Assembly (NCBI RefSeq): GCF_006088715.1
Contig: NZ_CP030771.1
Location: 4,092,001 to 4,156,000, forward strand
DNA length: 64,000 nucleotides
Direction of reading: 5' to 3'
Source of the DNA: Streptomyces sp. YIM 121038
GTDB taxonomy: Bacteria; Actinomycetota; Actinomycetes; Streptomycetales; Streptomycetaceae
In this document: piece after piece, positions 37,786-45,783 of the stretch
Numbering within the stretch: position 1 is the stretch's first letter
Layout: each line of letters starts with the position of its first letter
Notes under the pieces: model-generated
Told to the model about the DNA's origin: nothing
The model's input: only the letters and a program-made list of their open reading frames with translations
Databases searched by the model: none
Made by a program: the position numbers and the translations under genes

Positions 37786-39318
37786 CTATCCGCGCACTTG
37801 CCCCAGCCACTGGAGGGTTCGGCGGATCTCCGCGGGGAAGGGGTGCCCGACGCCGTGGACGCGCTCCGCGTCCAGGACGAGGCGGGCCAGCGTGTCGTGG
37901 GCCGCCGAGCGGTCGCCGAGGGCGAGCAGGAGGTGGCCGATGCGGCGGCGGATCTCCAGGGACTGGCGGATGTCGTCGGTCGCGTACTGGTTCTCGTAGT
38001 AAGGGAGCAGGGCGCGGTACTCGGCCAGGGCCGCGGCGGGTTCGCCGAGCTGCTCCAGGCACTGGGCCGCCTCGTAGCGGAACTGGAGGGACTGCGGGTC
38101 GGCGTGGCCGGACTCGGCGGCGCGCTGGTCGGCGAGGCGGCGCAGCTCGGGCAGGGCGCGGCGGTACTGGCCGTCGTCCATCAGCGTGGCCGCGTACTGC
38201 TTGCGCAGGGTGCGGACGACGGGCGAGTGCTCGCCGTGCTGGGCGGCGGCGGCCGGCAGGATCGAGCCGAGGACGTCGACGGCCTGGGTGATGCGGCCCT
38301 CGCCGAGCAGCCGCTTGACCTCGTCGACGGCGCGGGCGACGTCCTGGCCGTGGCCGGGCCGGGGCGGCTGGGCCTGGGGGGTGGCGGCGGGGGTCGCGGC
38401 CCGGTCGGGCCAGGGCGCGTGCGGGCGCAGGAAGGGGCGGGTCGGGTCGAGCGGGCGGCCGGACGGCGCGGAGCGCGCGGGCAGCAGCGGCACCAGCTCC
38501 TCGTAGACGTCCTGGGCGCTCGCGGGCCGGTGCTGGGGGTCCTTGGCGAGCAGCCGCAGGACCAGGGACTCGACGGACTCGGGGACCTCGGGGCGCAGCC
38601 TGCGCACCGGCAGCGGCGGCTCGTACAGGTGCCGGTGCAGCACGCCGAGGGCGGTCGAGCCGGAGAACGGCACGTCGCCGCTGAGGAGTTCGTGGAGCAG
38701 CACGCCGAGCGCGTACAGATCGGTGTACGGGCCGACGGCGCCGCCCATGGCCTGCTCCGGCGCCATGTACGAGGGGCTGCCGATCGGGGAGCCGGTGTGG
38801 GTGAGACGGGTGGTGTCGGTGTCCATGACCGAGGCGATGCCGAGGTCGAGGATGGTGAGCGTGCCGTCCTGGCGGACCATCACGTTCCGCGGCTTGAGGT
38901 CGCGGTGCACGATCGGCACGGCGTGCACCGCGGAGAGCACGGCGCACAGCTGGGCGGCGACGGCGACGGCCCACTGCCAGGGGTAGGGCGCGTGCTCGGC
39001 GAGGTGGTCGCCGAGGTCGGCGCCGTCGACGTACTGCATGACGAGGTAGAGGTCGTCGCCGTCGCTGCCCGCGTCGTGCACGGTGACCAGGCCGGGGTGG
39101 TCGACCTGCGCGGTGACGCGGCACTCGCGGATGAAGCGGCGGCGCAGCTCGTCGGCCTCGGCGCCCGCGACCTTGTCCGGGCGGAGCAGCTTGACCGCGA
39201 CGCGGCGGTCCAGACGCTGGTCGTACGCCGTCCAGACCTGGCCCATGCCGCCCTGGCCGATGAGGGTGGCCAGCTCGTAGCGCCCGGCGACGACGCGTCG
39301 GTCGGTCCCGGATGCCAC
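37786..39318 (-). CDS. Serine/threonine protein kinase with C-terminal TPR-like region
   Basis: 510 residues from GTG 39318, 2 bp after the stop of the upstream membrane-protein gene (coupled). Kinase domain about 14-275: G-loop GQGGMG (21-26), Lys43 in VAVKLL, IVHRDLKPRNVMV catalytic loop, and YMAPEQAMGG. The metal motif is DLG (ILDLGIASVM) instead of DFG, as in several active bacterial kinases. A Pro-rich linker (about 300-330) leads to a helical repeat region (about 335-510, YRRALPELRRLADQ, AALAEYRALLPYYENQ) like tetratricopeptides. There is no transmembrane helix or PASTA, so it is cytosolic and perhaps tethered by the neighbouring membrane protein. Confidence 0.9.
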   Translation of the reverse strand: MASGTDRRVVAGRYELATLIGQGGMGQVWTAYDQRLDRRVAVKLLRPDKVAGAEADELRRRFIRECRVTAQVDHPGLVTVHDAGSDGDDLYLVMQYVDGADLGDHLAEHAPYPWQWAVAVAAQLCAVLSAVHAVPIVHRDLKPRNVMVRQDGTLTILDLGIASVMDTDTTRLTHTGSPIGSPSYMAPEQAMGGAVGPYTDLYALGVLLHELLSGDVPFSGSTALGVLHRHLYEPPLPVRRLRPEVPESVESLVLRLLAKDPQHRPASAQDVYEELVPLLPARSAPSGRPLDPTRPFLRPHAPWPDRAATPAATPQAQPPRPGHGQDVARAVDEVKRLLGEGRITQAVDVLGSILPAAAAQHGEHSPVVRTLRKQYAATLMDDGQYRRALPELRRLADQRAAESGHADPQSLQFRYEAAQCLEQLGEPAAALAEYRALLPYYENQYATDDIRQSLEIRRRIGHLLLALGDRSAAHDTLARLVLDAERVHGVGHPFPAEIRRTLQWLGQVRG

Positions 39319-39320
39319 GG

Positions 39321-39902
39321 TCAGCTGCCGCCTTCCTGCTTGCGCAGATAGTCGCTCAGCTCGTCGAGCTCGGCGCGGACCTGGTCGATGCGGGCGGGCT
39401 GCTGGCGGCCCGGCGGGGTCGGCGGCGGGGCCGGGCTCGGCGCGGGCGCGGGGACGGGCGTGTTCTGCGTCGGGTAGCCGTACGCGGGCGGGGACGGCTG
39501 CGGGGGGTAGGCCGGGAACTGCGTCTGCTGGTACGGGGCCTGGGCGCGGGCGAGCCGCGCGTGGTGGCGGATGTCCATGGTCAGGTAGTAGGCGATCACG
39601 GGCACCAGGGTGGCGACGAGGATCGTCATGCCCGTGTTGCCGGGCCCGGTGAACTCCTCGTCGCCCTTGTCGACGCCGATGAGCACGACGGCGAGCACGT
39701 CGAGGGCGACGACGGCCACGAAGAGCACCCAGTCGCGGACCGCGCGCGTGACGAGCGCGAGCCGGAGCATCGCGGCCCACGCCAGCAGGCCGCACGTCAG
39801 GGCCGCGAGCACGACGAACAGCACGCGCAGCGTCACGGGCGAACCCGTCGACGGGGGCCCCGGGGTCGGCGGGGGCGGCGGCGCATAGCCGTGGCCGTGC
39901 AT
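39321..39902 (-). CDS. Membrane protein with Pro-rich tail, kinase-linked, function unknown
   Basis: 193 residues. Three hydrophobic segments (about 25-47 LRVLFVVLAALTCGLLAWAA, 60-80 FVAVVALDVLAVVLIGV, 92-110) are followed by a long cytoplasmic Pro/Tyr/Gln tail (FPAYPPQPSPPAYGYPTQN) and a C-terminal charged helix (QVRAELDELSDYLRKQEGG). It is co-translated with the downstream kinase, so it may be a substrate or tether. No family is recognised. The N-terminus (MHGHGYAPPPPPTPGP) is also proline-rich. Confidence 0.8.
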   Translation of the reverse strand: MHGHGYAPPPPPTPGPPSTGSPVTLRVLFVVLAALTCGLLAWAAMLRLALVTRAVRDWVLFVAVVALDVLAVVLIGVDKGDEEFTGPGNTGMTILVATLVPVIAYYLTMDIRHHARLARAQAPYQQTQFPAYPPQPSPPAYGYPTQNTPVPAPAPSPAPPPTPPGRQQPARIDQVRAELDELSDYLRKQEGGS

Positions 39903-40119
39903 GGCTGCTCCTGGTTACCTGACGAGACGGACGGTTGAGGATTCGAGCGTATAGGCCGACTCCGCGGACCCGAATCGGGTTGTACCGAACCGTTGTCGTA
40001 CTGATCACGCGGTACGTGTCGGTCCGGCGCTCCCGGTGCGCGTGGTGCGGGTGGTGCCGGTCGTGGGGTCGGTCGTGGGGTCGGTCAGGGGGCGGCCGCG
40101 GGGCCGGTCGTGCGGTGGG

Positions 40120-42441
40120 TCACGGGGCCGGGTCGGGCTCGTCCGGCGCGACCGTGCCGTCGGTGAGCCCGTCGTACATCCCGCGCACCAGTTGCTCGCC
40201 CAGGCGGCCCGCGAGCCGCAGCGCGTCCTCGAAGGCGGCGAGCGCCCGGAACCGCTCGCCGTAGCCGCGCTGGCGCTCCGGCGGGAGGCGGGGCAGCTGG
40301 AGGCGGCGCACGTCGAGCCGGGCGGAGGTGGAGGCGTAGCTGCTGGCCCGGCGGGTGTTGGCCGTGCCGCGCAGGAACCCGGCGAGGAACCAGGGGTCGA
40401 GCGCCGCCGGGTCGGGGCGCAGCAGGGCGAGGCCGCGGCCGAGGGCGGCGCCCGCGGTGGTCCCGTCGACGACGCGGGCGGCGGCGGTGCCGGAGACGGG
40501 CACGACGACGTCGCCGGGCTCGGTGAGCACGGGCCGCTCCGGCCGCTCGGTCAGGGAGGTGTCGTCGTGGGGCGCGGCCGGGACGGCGGGCGGCGCGCCG
40601 GTGAGCACGTCGTGGTCGGTGAGGACGGGCACGCCGGGGGCGCCGCCGACGCCGCCGGTGTGGATCACCAGGTGGCCCGCGCGGGCCAGTTCGCCGACGG
40701 TGGTGAGCGGCCAGCGGGCCGTGTCGGGGGTGCCGGGCGCGGCCCGCGGCGGGGTGAGCTCGGCGGTCAGGCGCAGGGTCTCGCCGAGCCGGTCGCGGAC
40801 CGCGCGCAGCTCCGTCGCGCCGCCGCCCGCGGCCCGGGGCGGCAGGCGGCGCGCGGGCGCCAGGTCGACCTCGTCGTCGAGGAGGTCGAGCACGGGCACG
40901 GACAGGGCGAAGCCGGGGATCTCGGCGAGGGTGCCGTGCCGCTCGAAGCGGCGCCAGGCGTCGAGCACGGCGTCCTGCACCGGCGGCCAGGCGCGCGGGT
41001 CGCGCCCGTCGGTGTGGCGGGACTCGGGGTGGCGGGGGTCGGGGTGCCTGCCGTCGGCGGCGGCCGCGGCCCCGGCCGCCTCGACGAGGAGGGCCTCGGG
41101 GGCGGCGGGCGCGCCGGGGCCCGGCCTGCGCAGGACCCAGACGTGCAGCGGCAGGTTGTACGGGGGCGCCGCGCCCGGCGGCAGCGCGATCACGGCGCGC
41201 AGGGCGCCGCGGCGCAGCAGGTCGGCGCGGATGCGGCGCCCGGAGCGGCGGGACGCGGCGGCGGGCGGCATCAGCAGGACGGCGGTGCCGCCGTCGCGCA
41301 GCCGGGCGAGGGCGTGCTGCACCCAGGCGAGTTCGGACTCGGTGCGCGCCGGCAGGCCGTACTCCCAGCGGGCGTCGTAGGACAGCTCGTCGTGGCCCCA
41401 GTTGCGGTCGTTGAACGGCGGGTGGCACAGGACGGCGTCGACGGCGAGATCCGGGTGGGCGTCGGCGCGCAGGGTGTCGGCGGCGGCGGTGCGCACGGTG
41501 GCCGGGGCGTCGGAGCCGAGGGCCAGGCGCAGCGCGGTGAGCGCCGCGAGGTCGGCGGCGCTGTCCTGGCCGTAGAGCTGCTGGCCGGGGGCGCCGGCGG
41601 CGGCCCGCAGCAGGGCGCCGGTGCCGCAGGCCGGGTCGAGCACGCTGCGGGCGGGCCCGGCGAGTTCGGCCATGAGGTCGGCGGGGCCCTGGGGGGTGAG
41701 CGTGTACTGCCGGGGGTTGGCGTCGAGGTGGCGGCCGAGCAGGAACTCGTACGCCGTGTGCGCGCCGAGTTCGGCGGCGAGTTCGGCGGCGGAGCGCAGC
41801 AGCGGGACGGACGGCAGGAGGTCGGGCGTCGCGGGGACGGGCACGGCGCGGGTGCGCCGCGGCTTGCCGAACCTCGGTGTGAGCACGGCGTCCAGGGCGT
41901 CCGGGAGCCCGCGCGCCAGGTGCGCGTCGGACACCGCGCTCAGGCGCAGCCAGTCGGTGTGCCGGTCGTGTACGAGGAGCAGGCCGCAGCCCGCGTGCAG
42001 CAGGGCGGTGACGGGGCCCGCGGGGTGGCCCGCGAGCTGCTGCCAGACCCGTTCGCGCAGCGGCACTTCGGAGAGCTTGCCCTGGCCGCGCAGCCAGCGC
42101 TCGACCTCGGCGAGCGCGAAGGAGGGGCTGGTGTCGGTGCCGCCGACGGGCTTGGGGAAGTCGGCGTGGCGGCGGCGCCAGTTGCTGACGGCGGCGCGGC
42201 CGACTCCGGCGAGGCGGGCGATCCCGGCGGCGGTCACCTCGGTGGCCCCCGGCCCGGCGGCCCCGCCTTCGTCGTACGCCGCGACGTAGGTCGCTTCGCG
42301 CGTCGCGCCGTGCGTCACGTCGCGCGTCGCGCCGTGCGCCGCGTCATGCGTCACGCCGCGCGTCGCGTCGTACGTCACGTCCCCCCTGCTCCCGCCCGGC
42401 CGCGTCGGCCCGCTGGTCCCCACTGCCCCGCCCCTTGTCAC
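40120..42441 (-). CDS. HTH-fused N6 adenine-type DNA methylase with altered catalytic motif
   Basis: 773 residues from GTG 42441. Residues about 20-58 are a run of degenerate VTHDA/ATRD repeats. An HTH (about 68-118) reads VTAAGIARLAGVGRAAVSNW and ends EVERWLRG. The Rossmann methylase core has motif I LDPACGTGALL (269-275) but motif IV is CHPPFND (H340) where active enzymes have NPPF. A target-recognition-like C-terminal half (about 420-770) follows, as in HsdM-HsdS fusions. No restriction subunit is adjacent. It could be an orphan methylase, a DNA-binding regulator that lost catalysis, or part of a defence pathway. The alternative start at GTG 42423 would remove 6 residues. Confidence 0.83.
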   Translation of the reverse strand: MTRGGAVGTSGPTRPGGSRGDVTYDATRGVTHDAAHGATRDVTHGATREATYVAAYDEGGAAGPGATEVTAAGIARLAGVGRAAVSNWRRRHADFPKPVGGTDTSPSFALAEVERWLRGQGKLSEVPLRERVWQQLAGHPAGPVTALLHAGCGLLLVHDRHTDWLRLSAVSDAHLARGLPDALDAVLTPRFGKPRRTRAVPVPATPDLLPSVPLLRSAAELAAELGAHTAYEFLLGRHLDANPRQYTLTPQGPADLMAELAGPARSVLDPACGTGALLRAAAGAPGQQLYGQDSAADLAALTALRLALGSDAPATVRTAAADTLRADAHPDLAVDAVLCHPPFNDRNWGHDELSYDARWEYGLPARTESELAWVQHALARLRDGGTAVLLMPPAAASRRSGRRIRADLLRRGALRAVIALPPGAAPPYNLPLHVWVLRRPGPGAPAAPEALLVEAAGAAAAADGRHPDPRHPESRHTDGRDPRAWPPVQDAVLDAWRRFERHGTLAEIPGFALSVPVLDLLDDEVDLAPARRLPPRAAGGGATELRAVRDRLGETLRLTAELTPPRAAPGTPDTARWPLTTVGELARAGHLVIHTGGVGGAPGVPVLTDHDVLTGAPPAVPAAPHDDTSLTERPERPVLTEPGDVVVPVSGTAAARVVDGTTAGAALGRGLALLRPDPAALDPWFLAGFLRGTANTRRASSYASTSARLDVRRLQLPRLPPERQRGYGERFRALAAFEDALRLAGRLGEQLVRGMYDGLTDGTVAPDEPDPAP
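42292..42380. repeat. Degenerate 9-15 bp tandem repeats in the methylase N-terminus
   Basis: Repeated cgtcgcg, cgtcacg and cgtacgt-like words alternate across about 90 bp and encode the VTHDAAHGATRDVTHGATRE region. Such a low-complexity coding tract can change length by slippage. It lies inside a hydrophilic stretch before the HTH. Confidence 0.6.
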
Positions 42442-42550
42442 ATCGGTCCCGCGTGCGGTGCGCGTCGGTCATCGCCCACCGCGTGTGACGCCGAGCCTAC
42501 CCAGGCGAGTCGGGCGAACCCCTTTCACGGCCGTTAACCACCCATCGACC

Positions 42551-42590
42551 GTGAACAGTGTTGACTCGGTTCACAAGCATCTGGTCTGAT
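42551..42590 (+). promoter_or_regulatory. Probable lipoprotein-gene promoter with GTGAAC/GTTCAC dyad
   Basis: TTGACT (42561-42566) and TCTGAT (42585-42590) are 18 bases apart, 37 bp before ATG 42628. gtgaac (42551-42556) and gttcac (42569-42574) flank the -35, a plausible operator. Confidence 0.5.
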
Positions 42591-42627
42591 GTCCGAGCTG
42601 AACACGAACTCCCTGGGGGGACTCTCC

Positions 42628-43404
42628 ATGCACGCCTACTCGCGCCGCACCGCCTTCGCCGCGCTCTGCCTCGCCACCGCCGCGACCGTCACGCTCACGG
42701 CCTGTGGGGGCGACAAGTCCGACGACACCAAGAAGGCGGCGGCCACGAAGAAGAAGGACCCGTTCGCGGACCTCTCGGGGCCCCAGATCGTCGACAAGGC
42801 CATGAAGGCGACGTCCGGCGCGTCCTCGGTCCGTATGAAGGGGTCCATGTCGGAGGGCGGCGGTCCGGGCTCCATCGACCTCGCGCTCGACACCAAGGGG
42901 AGCTGCGTCGGCACCATCGGCACCGGCGGCGAGGGCTCGGTCGACCTGATCGGCACGGGCCGGACGGTGTACATGCGCAACGACGCCGCGTTCCTGCGCT
43001 CCGAGATGAAGGGCGAGCCGAAGGCCGACGTCCAGGCGTCGATCGACATGATGGCGGACCGCTGGGTGAAGACCACCACGACGAAGTCCGACGAGAAGGA
43101 CTTCGACCAGTTCTGCGACCTGAAGACGGTCCTCTCCGACTTCAAGGACACCCGGTCGGCGGCGCGCAAGGGCAAGGCCACCACGGTTGACGGCACCCCG
43201 GCGATCACCCTGCACGAGACCGACGGCGAGGGGCGGGCGACGCTCTACGTGGCCACCGAGGGCAAGCCGTACCTCCTGAAGGCGGTCAACGACCCCGGCA
43301 AGGGCAAGAAGCGGGACACGATCGTCTTCACCGACTTCGACAAGCCCGTGAAGGCGACCCCGCCGAAGGGCGACGTGCTCGACCTCGACAAGCTGGACGG
43401 CTGA
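42628..43404 (+). CDS. Secreted lipoprotein, LppX/LolA-like
   Basis: 258 residues. Signal and lipobox TVTLTAC with Cys26, then a Lys/Asp-rich spacer and a beta-rich domain (SSVRMKGSMSEGGGPGSIDL, GTGRTVYMRNDAAFLRS, then TLYVATEGKPYLLKAV). This matches the one-sided beta fold of LolA/LppX lipid carriers of actinobacteria. It would sit on the outer face of the membrane. The start is chosen at ATG 42628 because GGGGGG lies 7 bases upstream; an in-frame ATG at 42589 is earlier but has no ribosome site. The gene is monocistronic: the next is on the other strand. Confidence 0.87.
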   Translation: MHAYSRRTAFAALCLATAATVTLTACGGDKSDDTKKAAATKKKDPFADLSGPQIVDKAMKATSGASSVRMKGSMSEGGGPGSIDLALDTKGSCVGTIGTGGEGSVDLIGTGRTVYMRNDAAFLRSEMKGEPKADVQASIDMMADRWVKTTTTKSDEKDFDQFCDLKTVLSDFKDTRSAARKGKATTVDGTPAITLHETDGEGRATLYVATEGKPYLLKAVNDPGKGKKRDTIVFTDFDKPVKATPPKGDVLDLDKLDG

Positions 43405-43503
43405 CCCCCACCGGACCCGGCCGACGGACCCCCACCGGGCCCGCCGGGCGGACACCCACCGGACCCACCAGGCGGACGCCCGCCGGGCCGTGCGGCACCC
43501 CTG

Positions 43504-44277
43504 TCACAGGGCGTGCCGCACCCACACGTTCGGCTCGACGTAGACCGCGCAGCCCTGCTCCGGCACGCGGTGCACCGGCACGAGCGCGCCCGGCACCTCG
43601 ACGCGGCGCTCCCCGCCGGGCCCGTCGAACGGCAGCCCCGTCCACTCCCGCCACTGCGCGAGCGAACCCGACACCGTCATCGACACCGGCGCCACCTTCG
43701 CGATGACGCCGCCCGCGCGGACGTGGACGCGCAGCCAGGGGTCGTACGGCAGCCCGTCGTCGCGGGTGCGCCGCGCGTACTCCTCGATCGGGGTCGCGGG
43801 CTCCTGGTGCTTGGCGTTGGGCCGCACCGGCGCGACGACCTCCGCGAAGCCGCGGGCGCGCGCGTTCTCGCGCATCGCGGCCAGCATCCGGCCGGAGAGG
43901 CCGTGCCCTTGGCACGCGGGGTCGACGGCGACCTCGATCGCGCTGACCGTGTCCGCCTTCTCACCGCCGTGCCGGTCGTCGAACGCCCAGACCAGGACCT
44001 GGTCCCAGCCCCCGTCCGGCAGCTCGGCGCGGTCGCCGCCCCGCTCCTCGGAGCGCAGCGCGAACGGCACGCTGAACGCCCGTGCCACCACCCGCTCCTG
44101 ACCGTCCGTGGCCAGCAGGACGTACTCCGGGAACGCCTCGGGGATCAGGCCCATGTGCGACCGGGCGACCAGGTCGTGGCCCACGAACTCGGCCCAGGAG
44201 TCGTCCATGGCCCACATCGGCCCGGCCAGACCGGGTCGCTCGGCGAGGGTGGTGATCGTCAGGTCCACGCGCAGCAC
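43504..44277 (-). CDS. GNAT-family N-acetyltransferase
   Basis: 257 residues. The acetyl-CoA motif A is IEVAVDPACQGHGLSGRMLAAM (Q-x-x-G-x-G/S), near residue 115, followed by AEVVAPVRPNAKHQEPATPI. It is longer than simple GNATs, with a C-terminal region (VHRVPEQGCAVYVEPNVWVR) of its own. Substrate unknown. GTG 44277 is used; GTG 44268 (MDLTIT) is almost as likely. A hairpin gtgcggcac/gtgccgcac (43490-43521) overlaps its stop and could terminate both this gene and the convergent lipoprotein gene. Confidence 0.87.
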   Translation of the reverse strand: MLRVDLTITTLAERPGLAGPMWAMDDSWAEFVGHDLVARSHMGLIPEAFPEYVLLATDGQERVVARAFSVPFALRSEERGGDRAELPDGGWDQVLVWAFDDRHGGEKADTVSAIEVAVDPACQGHGLSGRMLAAMRENARARGFAEVVAPVRPNAKHQEPATPIEEYARRTRDDGLPYDPWLRVHVRAGGVIAKVAPVSMTVSGSLAQWREWTGLPFDGPGGERRVEVPGALVPVHRVPEQGCAVYVEPNVWVRHAL

Positions 44278-44304
44278 GCTAGCCGCGCGGGCCCGGCCCG
44301 CCCA

Positions 44305-44367
44305 CCGAATATCCGCGCACCACCGCCGGATGTCCGCGCGCCACCGCCGAATGTCCGCGCGTCACCG
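44305..44367. repeat. Three 21-bp tandem repeats at the end of the HNH gene
   Basis: Units start with ccgaat or ccggat followed by (a/g)tccgcgcNcaccg at 44305, 44326 and 44347, differing at one to four bases. The last unit includes the stop codon of the HNH gene (tca, 44362-44364). They may have arisen by slippage and could alter the 3' end of that transcript. Confidence 0.8.
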
Positions 44368-45114
44368 CGCCCGGAAGCGCTCCGGGGCCCGGGTCGGGCT
44401 GCCGCCGCCGGGGAGCTTCTCCCGCGGGCAGCCCGACAGGACCTTGCGCATCGCGTCGCGCTCGGCGCCCGTCACCGACAGCTCGTACTTCTTCTTCACG
44501 GCCACCTGCCGGGCCACATAGGTGCAGCGGAAGCCCTTGTCCGGCGGCAGCCACGTCGCGGTGTCGCCGTCGCCCTTGCCGCGGTTGGGGCCCGCGTCGA
44601 CGGCGAGCAGGTTCAGGGGGTCGTTGGCAAGGGCGATGCGCTTGCTCGCGTCCCAGCGCTGGGCGCCCTTCTGCCAGGCGTCGGAGAGCGCCACGACGTG
44701 GTCGATGTCGACGCGGCTGCGGCCGCGCGTGAACGTCACGTCCTTGCCGGTGTACGGGTCGGGCGCGAGCTTCCCCGCGGTGACCACGCAGTCGCCGCCC
44801 CGGAACTTCACGTCCTTCAGGTCCCGCTTGAGTATGTCGTCGCGGGTGCCGCAGCCGTTGGAGTCGGTGTCGGCCCAGGCGCTGCCGAAGCGCGCGCGCT
44901 CGTAACCGGTCTTGGGGGCGCGGCCCTTGACGGTCAGTGAGTCCACGGCGGCGAGCGCGGAGCCCGCGCGGCCACCGGGCGCGCCGCCCTTCCCGGCCCC
45001 GTCCTTCTCGTCCTTGTCGCAGGCGGCCAGGCCGCCGAGGGCGACCACCAGTACGACGGCGTGAGCGGCCGCGCGCCGCCCCGTGACTCCGAACCTCACG
45101 AATTTCCCTCCCAT
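44362..45114 (-). CDS. Secreted lipoprotein HNH endonuclease (DUF1524/GmrSD C-terminal type)
   Basis: 250 residues. Signal with lipobox LAAC (Cys32), then the nuclease domain: KTGYERARFGSAWADTDSNGCGTRDD, RSRVDIDHVVALSDAWQKGA with the catalytic His of DHVV, NDPLNLLAVDAGPNRGKGD (Asn ligands) and ATWLPPDKGFRCTYVARQVAVK. This is the DUF1524 fold found in secreted actinobacterial nucleases and in GmrSD. It would hydrolyse DNA or RNA outside the cell, perhaps scavenging phosphate. An intact signal makes a restriction role unlikely. Tandem repeats follow its stop. Confidence 0.9.
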   Translation of the reverse strand: MGGKFVRFGVTGRRAAAHAVVLVVALGGLAACDKDEKDGAGKGGAPGGRAGSALAAVDSLTVKGRAPKTGYERARFGSAWADTDSNGCGTRDDILKRDLKDVKFRGGDCVVTAGKLAPDPYTGKDVTFTRGRSRVDIDHVVALSDAWQKGAQRWDASKRIALANDPLNLLAVDAGPNRGKGDGDTATWLPPDKGFRCTYVARQVAVKKKYELSVTGAERDAMRKVLSGCPREKLPGGGSPTRAPERFRAR

Positions 45115-45159
45115 GGAACGGTCCCCACCGTACTTGCATTGCCGGGTTGGGCCGTCCGC

Positions 45160-45215
45160 AACCTGCGGGTTCGTGGTGGCTGGTCGCGCAGTTCCCCGCG
45201 CCCCTTCGGGGCGCT
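45160..45215 (+). repeat. Dispersed hairpin element, copy 5
   Basis: acctgcgggttcgtggtggc, then tggtcgcgcagttccccgcg and ccccttcggggcgct. It lies between the divergent HNH and SnoaL-like genes, about 45 bp from the HNH start and 76 bp from the SnoaL-like start, so here it is in a promoter region rather than a terminator position. Confidence 0.85.
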
Positions 45216-45290
45216 ACCTCGGAGGTAATCGCGCGCCGCCGCGCGCCCTGGCAGTCTCAAGGGACGATCACGTCAAACGAGGGAGTCCCC

Positions 45291-45716
45291 ATGGTCACGG
45301 AAGCCCGCACGGTCGAGGACGCCACCCGCGCCACCGTCGACGCCTTCTTCGCCGCGCGCCTCGCGAACGACACCGCGCGCCTCACCGAGATCTTCGCCGA
45401 CGACGTCGACTGGCTGCTCGCCGAGAACCCGGTCGTGCCGTGGATACGCCCGCGCTCCACCGCCGCCGAATGCGCCGCCCAGGGCGAGGAGTTGGCGAGT
45501 CACACGGTCGCCGAGGACGCGCGGGCCAGCGTCGACACCTACCTGGTGAGCGGGCAGGACGCCGTGATCATGGGCCATCTGTCGGGCACCGTACGCGCCA
45601 CCGGGAAGTCCTTCGAGGGCCCGTTCGCGCTGCGCCTGACCGTCGAGGGCGGCCGGATCACCCGGCACCACCTGTACGAGAACAGCCTCTCCATCGCGGC
45701 GGCGTGCACGCCCTGA
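45291..45716 (+). CDS. SnoaL/NTF2-like (ketosteroid isomerase-fold) protein
   Basis: 141 residues from ATG 45291, GAGGGAG upstream. The alpha+beta cone is evident: RATVDAFFAARLANDTARLTEIFADDVDWLLAENP at the front, and at the back GHLSGTVRATGKSFEGPFAL and ITRHHLYENSLSIAAAC. Members bind small hydrophobic molecules or act as isomerases, cyclases or hydrolases in natural product pathways. No pathway genes are next to it, so the ligand is unknown. Confidence 0.85.
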   Translation: MVTEARTVEDATRATVDAFFAARLANDTARLTEIFADDVDWLLAENPVVPWIRPRSTAAECAAQGEELASHTVAEDARASVDTYLVSGQDAVIMGHLSGTVRATGKSFEGPFALRLTVEGGRITRHHLYENSLSIAAACTP

Positions 45717-45783
45717 GCGCGCACGCCGCAACGCGCCGGGAGCACGCGCGCCGCCACCCGCCCGAGGCGTGCGCGCCGCCCGG

